Shown here in pieces: positions 57,960 through 64,000 of a DNA stretch of 64,000 nucleotides. The notes beneath the pieces were generated by a model, which saw nothing but the letters and a program-made list of their open reading frames with translations, did no database searches and had not been told where the DNA came from. The stretch covers positions 1,984,001-2,048,000 of the forward strand of contig OX637398.1 of assembly GCA_951799425.1 (NCBI GenBank). Reading direction: 5' to 3'. Position 1 is the stretch's first letter, and the number at the start of each line of letters is the position of its first letter. A program made the position numbers and the translations under genes. The DNA is from Ilex aquifolium. Lineage: Eukaryota; Streptophyta; Magnoliopsida; Aquifoliales; Aquifoliaceae.

Positions 57960-59270
57960 GCCAACAAATCACACAATTAATGTAGAGGATGAGATACTAC
58001 ACAATCTCATACGCTCCTTGCTCCATTTTTGAGGCAATGTCAAGTTTGAAAATCAATCCTGGTAAAAGTGCCATTATCCAGTTTGGAGATGTTACGAATA
58101 CTTCTACTTTGGCAAGGAACTTAGGATGTAAGGTGAACTCCCTCCCTTCCACCTAAGAGGGCTCCCATCAGGACTATAACAAAACAGAAATACATTTTAA
58201 ACCTCTTGCAAAGAGGTCCTAAAGGAGGCTAGCAAAGTGGTTGAGATGAAACCTATCAAAAGGGGACGACTTAACCTGATAAAAAGCACCCTGGCACTTC
58301 TTTCTATGTCCTTTCTATCCACCATTTCATCTTTAGTTGAGAAAAGGCCGAATAAGCTACAGAAAGGCTTTCTATTGGAAGACTTACAAAGGAATCTGAT
58401 TATAAGGAAGTGGAGCGGAAGGTATCATGCTCCCTAGTTGAGTTTCTTACGGCATCAAGCTCCCCACATGATTCAGGAGGTATATGGCAGGAGAGCCTGC
58501 GGCGTAAAGTTTTTCAGAAGAGGCATGGCATTGGTGTCAGGGAAAACTTCAAAACAGGCTACATTAGTGCAAGGGGTAGGTCTTATGGTATCCCAGTATG
58601 AGAAGTTGAGGAGTCTCTCAAAACATCAACTTTATATTAGGATTGTGGGGAACAGTAAGACAGACACTTGATATCTATATTCTGCTCCCAAGGAGGATTA
58701 TCCTGTGCTGATAAGTTAGCGATCAACAGGATGACATTTATTGCAAAATATGTAAGTCATTCAGGTGGACATATAGTAAGAACTTCAAAAGCGGCATAAT
58801 TATCCAAGAAAGAGAGTCCGAATCCATATGTGCCTTAGCAAGGTTTAGGAAGAGGGGAGAAGGAACTTGAGGTGAAAATGTGCACATACTAAGATCTTCT
58901 CATTCAGATGTATTACTGAGTTTAACAAAACACCATGAGGTGGTGTTTCCTTAGAAAGGCACCTGGCAGACAGACTCAACCCTTTTAAAGACAGCTTTTC
59001 TGTTTGAGCCACAGCTTTGAAGGCAAATCTTGTTATTAACAATCTGATGTGAAAATCAATTAGTAGGGCAGGGCTGTAAGTGCAAAGGAGTGGGTAAGCT
59101 GATCAACCACTTAGTCTTGCACTGTGTGGCAACTAAGGGAATGTGCACTTCCCTGCTTACCTTAGATGGTGCAAGTTGAGTTATCCCCTCATTGGACCAT
59201 GTTGACAAGCTGAAAGGAGAGTTGTGTTTACAAGAAATATTGGGAGGTAAGAAAAACGGCATCATTGAAT
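57960..59270 (+). mobile_element. LINE (non-LTR retrotransposon) relic, 5'-truncated, in the UCH-like intron
   Basis: The + strand from 58028 reads FEAMSSLKINPGKSAIIQFG, then LARNLGCKVNSLPST before a stop, and after a frameshift KRGRLNLIKSTLALLSMSFLS and NKLQKGFL. These match the end of plant LINE reverse transcriptase (motifs of the type SGLKINxxKS, LGCKVGxLPxTYLGLP, GGRLTLIKSTL, KLQRDFLW). Several stops and frameshifts show it is dead. Sequence to about 59270 is LINE-like (possible zf-RVT remains) but too decayed to delimit. It lies antisense to the host gene in a 5-kb intron. Confidence 0.75.
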
Positions 59271-62200
59271 TTACTGAGGAAGAGAGAGGAAGAGAGAGAG
59301 AGATAGAGGCATAATTTTAAGGGTGAAAGCTCTTATTGCAACACTTCCGAATATCTTTTGGAGTATGAAATTGTTTGGTCTAAAATAAACATATTCGATA
59401 ACCCAGGCGATTCTTGAGTAACTTGTACTGTCTTTTTGATTCAGTTGGTCCTTTGTATACTGTGTATACTCAGGATTTGTTTTGTTGTAGTTTTGTTTAA
59501 CAAGGAATTGGCATTGGGTGAGTCTAAAAAGATGTTCAGCCGTATGCATTGCCTTCCAGTCTGTTGATTGGAAGATCATAAAACACCTTCAAGAGTTTCT
59601 TGAGTATACAAAGCTGCACAACAAAAGACATAATTTAGGGGCACATTCTCCGTAACAAAACCACAGTGCAAAAAGTTTAGTGGTCCCACTCAAATTTTAT
59701 CGGTCATATCCAAAGATTTAAATCATAGCAGTGTACACAGACATCACATGTCCTGTTTTGACATGAATGGAGAATGTAAGACAGGGCAACTTCCTAAACA
59801 TAAAAAAATAGCCCTATATGTGCATTTATATATTAACGACTAAACTGATGTAATATATATCAATTTACACTATGCATTAACATAATTTTGCAAAAAAATT
59901 TGCTTACCTAGCTTGACTTCTCCATGAGAGCAACTTTTTGTTTCAGTCCTTCCACCAGAAACCAGGGAGGACGCCTTAGTTTCCTCTAACTTTTTCAAAT
60001 GATCACCTCAAGAGCATGTTGGCACTCCAGTTACACTCAACAATGTCTCCTCCATCTCTGGCATTGTTCCATCTGCTTTTTTGTTTTTCTCAGCAAGCTG
60101 CTTCTCTTTAGCCTCATTCTCTATTTGTCTTTGACGCTCCAAATGCTCTTCAAGCATTCTTTCCTCGGCTTCAAGCTCAATTTTACACCTAAGTTCCTCT
60201 TCCTGCTGTTTCAGTTCACCGGCAATTACAGAGACAACACTCTGTGATTCTGGGTAATCCCCATCTTCGGGAACAGAAAACTGACTGTAGAAACACAATA
60301 AGTCAACCTACGTCAATTCAAAACAGGCCGAGCACATTTAGGAGAAAAGGATGCTATACTTTTTTTTTTTGGGAGGGGGATGGGAAGGGGGCTATACTGA
60401 AGGTGAAAATAGAGGGGAAAAAAGGGCTTACACTTGATCTGCATCCTTCTCGTGTAGCACCTGTTTCTGTTTACTACAAGTAGGCTGCAATGCTATGAAA
60501 GCATTAAACTACCTCACATAAAAAATGAAAGACAGCTACCACTTGAAAAAAGGAAGTGAATAAATAAACCAGACTCAGCAATATAAGACCTTGGAATCCT
60601 TGGATTTGAGGTAATCCTTTTTCTTTTTCTTATCCTTCATCTTTCCCTCAACATGTTTTATCTGTCCCTTGCTAAGACGCTTGTTGGCATCAGATTCAAG
60701 CTCCGCTAACAATGCTTCTCTCGCAACATCTGACTTCCTTATTGCATATTGGTAAACCAGATTCTCCAGTTGTGCCTGGAAAAGAGAGCTCAAGTCTGAA
60801 AAAGTTTGACTTAGGGCATACAAAAAATGGCCAATTTACTGTAAAGGGTTCAACAGGTAGAAATTCAAACCTGGATGAATGACTTCAGAAGGGGCACTAT
60901 AATTGTCCGGTAGTCATGGACTGATACTTTTGCAAGCTGTGAATATAGCTTTCGAAAATCAGCACGACTCCTCAGGATCCTTGCATCATCTTTGAAAATC
61001 TGCAGTACAAAATCTACTGAGACTCCATGAACATATCTTAAAAACATCTTTGAAAAAACAAATAAAGAAAATGAGATAAAAATGTAAAAAAAAAAAAATG
61101 CTTCCTCAATGCTCCTAATCTTGACAAAATACTGTGGAATTCCAGCAATTATTTGGGGAAGATTCACATTGTAGGGAATAGTAGCAAAGTTTCTAATTTG
61201 TTAGAATGCTTGACAACTCTTTGTATGATTATATGATTTTACACCAATCTGGGTACCGAGGAGCAACATACCCACCTCTTTCGAACTCTTCCTTAATCAC
61301 CCTTGAACTAAATTTCTTATGCAATTGTCTCCTTGATGCGCTTCATCCTGCATTATGTATTCATGGTTTTGTTCACATGCAAATTTGCAAAAAAGAAAAG
61401 CAGCAATAATCACAGTTGTTTGCATCCAACCTCATTCACATTTACAGCTTGAGCTTCGTGGAGAATTTTTGGTATGAGATGCAACTCAGATCTACTAAGA
61501 ATATCCTCCCTCTCAGCAAGTTCCTCTTGCAGCTTTTTCAAGAGTGACTCGTAAGTTTGAGGTACATAGCTTACACCTTGCTCCCTTTTGTGAAGTTCTT
61601 CGATGCAGATCCTATGAATTTCATGTAATGCTTTGTCGTGGATCAAATGCTGACTTTTTCTCATACACATGTTTTCCAAGCTAGAAATTTCCTTTTCGAG
61701 GATCAGATAAATTTCCACCCCTTGACGAACTTTAGACTTTTTTATGTTTGGCCATGATGCTACCTGGACTTCAATTGTAAAACCCGAATGCAACCAACGT
61801 GCAATAGCATCACCATCTGGCAGAACATCTAGTTCATGATCACCAACAGCAAAAGATGTTGCAGACCCATCATACGCAGCTGCATTATGAGATGTGGACC
61901 TCATAAGCTCCCCGCCCTGTAAACTCCCATCCAAAAGGACACACAATGTGTCACCACAAATAACTATCCTTTCTTTGGATTCGTATTCCGGGTAGGAATT
62001 AACTTCATCCTCCACGAAATCACCTATCTCAAAAAGTAAATCCTGCAAGAGATTACTAATTTCATTCAGCTGAGAAGTCCCCAGAAAACAGATGCAGAGG
62101 GGTGTTTGGTCCAGGCCATCGATCTGCAGCATTTTCATGGTGCAATTCATCACCTTCCTAAGATGGCTCGCAGCAATACATTCATGTCGCAGAAGCAACT

Positions 62201-63639
62201 GGAACATGCTATGGATTCTTTCGAGGGTTTTTGCACGCTCGCAATCATCAGACAATGGCCAATTCTGATCCGGGTCTTTTGACTGATTTTGAATGATTTC
62301 CATTGCCATGGCAGTATCCACAGGCTTCCATATACCGTTCACAAGCACCTCCATCGATTGATCATCAATTTTTTGTGGCGTAAATGCTTTGGATTTTGCT
62401 GATAATAGGTGCCCCAAATGCTGCTTCTCTAAATGATCGATAAGCGAGTCCATGTCCAGAGATTTATGATCACAGATGCAACAACCCCAGTATTTCCAAG
62501 TAGAAGCATTTTCAGCATGATGAATAGCGCCGCCCAATAGATCCTCTGCAGCCAAAACACCCGTAAATTTGGCACAATAGTCCTTAACATCGCTAATTTT
62601 TGGTCTCAGACACGCTCGCTTCTCCTCGACATCCATAGAGTTCCAAAAGCTCCGAACCTCTGGAATCTTGCCGGCATCCAACATCGGTTCTTTAAGTTCG
62701 CCAATCGGCGGGGTCAACTCACAAGCCTTATCCGATGTAACCATCTCAGGCCCTTGTTGCAAAAGTCTGGCAGCAATTACACGAGCCTCGATCTCCTTCC
62801 TCTTGTCTTCAACCGCCTTTACTGACATTGGAGCCTCTGTGCACCCAATCTTTGATTTATCTAAAATCGACTTCAATGCTTTTTGTATACGTTCGAGCTC
62901 ATCTTGTGAAGGTTTTATAACAGGCAGAAAATTATACAATGATAGACCTCTCTCACATTCTTTCACGACTTCTTTGCGATCTTGATCGTTGCTCACCAAT
63001 GTAGAGAGTAAAGTCGCGCATGTAAGCGCGAACTCAATCGAGTTGGGGGAAAGCGATACAGCTTTCTTCCAGTGTTCTAGGCTCGCGTTTTGGTCTTCGG
63101 TTTGTTCTGCGATTCTGGCGTGTATAACGGCTTCAGTGTGGTGTGCGAGACTGGAGTTTTCGTAGCGAATACGTACATTGGCGATGCGTTTCAGGGCTTT
63201 GGTTTGGTTTCTTCGGTTAAGAGCATCAAAAGCCCGATGACATTCAACATGGATGGCTTCGTATTCGAGTTGTTCTGCGTTACTTTGTTCTTGATGGAGA
63301 TTGTCTGAAGAAATCGTATTCGGCGGTGCTCCGTCGCTGGTGGTTGCGTTCTTGGCCGTCGACGGTGGTTTGGAGGGTGAAGGAGGTTTCGCTTCTTCTT
63401 AGATCCCATTGGATGTTGTCTCGAAGAAGTTTTTATTTGAATGAACGCGGAAAAAGTTTATACGAAAAATGGCGCGCGGAATAAAGCTGACCGGAGTCGG
63501 TGGTGGCTCTTGATTTCTCGGTGACTGTATGTGGAGTGGGGTACTATGTACTAACCGTCATTGCAGAATAATAGGTGATGGAAAGCGATTTCAATCAATT
63601 TCACACATCCTATATGAAGGGATTAGACCCCAGCGTTAC

Positions 63640-63700
63640 ACGTGTCCTGGCATTAAATGTGCTCACGTGAGGCTGAAAAGACTAAACACGTGCTTACGAA
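63640..63700 (-). promoter_or_regulatory. Three G-box/ABRE (CACGTG-type) motifs upstream of UCH-like gene
   Basis: ACACGTGTCC at about 63639, CTCACGTGAG at about 63663 and ACACGTGCTT at about 63687 lie within about 55 bp, some 230-280 bp upstream of the UCH-like ATG. CACGTG cores bind bZIP/bHLH factors, and ACACGTGTC is a strong ABA-response element. The cluster may belong to a repeat rather than the promoter. Confidence 0.4.
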
Positions 63701-64000
63701 TTAAGAATCCGTTATTGTCCCTTATCCAATCCGAGCTAATCAAAAGCTCGGTATACAAGGCAATAGTTCTGCCTCCGAAGTCATCAAGCCTATCGAAGTG
63801 TTCCATCCGAACAATGGAATAGCTCGGCTTGAACTCATCCGAGCTCATGAATGAGATCAGCACGGCAAGAGAGAGGGCGGTTGTGCCAAACCGAGCTCGT
63901 TAACGGATCGGCAAACAGTGGATATGCTCGGCATTAGGAAAGCCCGACCTTATCGAAAGCAGAAGATACAGAAAGATTTGCCTAAAACTTAGGCAAATCA
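63700..64000. repeat. Repeat-like sequence with terminal palindrome, cut by the window end
   Basis: The segment contains repeated CCGAGCT/AGCTCGG words (near 63730, 63747, 63822, 63838 and 63891). It ends with GATTTGCCTAA-AAC-TTAGGCAAATC at 63975-63999, an 11-bp perfect inverted repeat. It looks like the edge of a transposable element that continues past the window. Confidence 0.4.

Larger units (their letters stand above)
51779..63409 (-). pseudogene. DUF627/DUF629/UCH ubiquitin-hydrolase-related gene with frameshift and premature stop
   Basis: Twelve exons can be joined with intact GT-AG sites: 61431-63409, 60871-60999, 60590-60775, 60432-60466, 59908-60284, 54780-54925, 54466-54675, 54102-54374, 53814-53967, 53605-53738, 51952-52038 and 51779-51865. 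Frame-corrected length is about 1,265 residues. Order: basic start MGSKKK; DUF627 (YEAIHVECHRAF ... WKKAVSLSPNSIEFA); DUF629 (EIEARVIAARLLQQ, VRSFWNSMDVEEK, WKYWGCCICDHK); a Glu/Lys-rich coiled coil (EELRCKIELEAEERMLEEHL); and a UCH domain with Cys box ESKCFFDATIQ, SLWHLRRFRDEF, HVHVGDPCVVCAL and His box GHHYYCFANN. Two lesions are seen. One base is missing near 63391, so ATG at 63407-63409 is out of frame with DUF627 and no other in-frame ATG exists nearby. An in-frame TGA lies at 60008-60010 in exon 5. Splice sites and the rest of the frame are intact, so the decay is recent or the lesions are assembly errors. Arabidopsis relatives are annotated ubiquitin C-terminal hydrolase-related proteins. 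Confidence 0.8.

Noticed and set aside
1-64000. CRISPR arrays, prokaryotic operons, rRNA genes or intact tRNA genes
   Set aside because: No regularly spaced repeats, no rRNA-like sequence, and only SINE-type tRNA-like fragments were seen. The window is plant nuclear DNA.

Overview
The window is nuclear DNA of a eudicot flowering plant. The evidence is GT-AG introns, AT-rich spacers full of MITE-like elements, long CT/GA microsatellites, and plant-only families: CLE, R2R3-MYB, LBD, DUF569, GlcAT14 and a thaumatin-like protein. The species cannot be named from sequence alone. The miR3627-type hairpins suggest a woody lineage related to those where that family is known (grape, apple), but this is only inference.

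Layout. 0-4 kb: nested MITEs, then a decayed BIR2-like receptor-kinase pseudogene (+). 5.9-6.6 kb: a two-exon CLE25-like peptide gene (-) with a SINE-like unit in its intron. 7.4-9.0 kb: a TDF1/MYB35-type R2R3-MYB (-). 9.8-13.9 kb: an eight-exon prolyl 4-hydroxylase with a C-terminal ShKT domain (-). 15.8-17.4 kb: a three-exon thaumatin-like protein (+). 18.8-19.9 kb: a non-coding locus with telo-boxes and two or three box C/D snoRNAs, one of which is U18. 20-24 kb: AT-rich spacer with a hAT-type MITE. 24.4-25.3 kb: two miR3627-type hairpins (+). 26.1-28.2 kb: an RNase H retroelement relic and a 1.08-kb MULE-like element carrying an ORF. 28.9-31.8 kb: a four-exon GlcAT14 glucuronosyltransferase (-). 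32-37.8 kb: repeats. 37.9-41.1 kb: an LBD27-like gene (-) whose 2.4-kb intron holds a MITE. 45.0-50.8 kb: a gene with three DUF569 modules (+). 51.8-63.4 kb: a twelve-exon DUF627/DUF629/UCH ubiquitin-hydrolase-related gene (-), with a LINE relic in a 5-kb intron. That gene has a one-base frameshift just after its ATG and an in-frame TGA.

The genes do not form a pathway and there is no operon logic. The MYB (TDF1 type) and LBD27 type both belong to families with male-gametophyte or tapetum roles, but they lie 30 kb apart and nothing links them. The most useful discoveries are the non-coding RNA loci, which ORF-based annotation would miss, the disrupted ubiquitin-hydrolase gene, the exon-duplicated DUF569 gene and the MULE-like capture element. 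Exon boundaries were placed by reading splice signals and checking reading-frame phase by hand. No alignment or transcript evidence was available.
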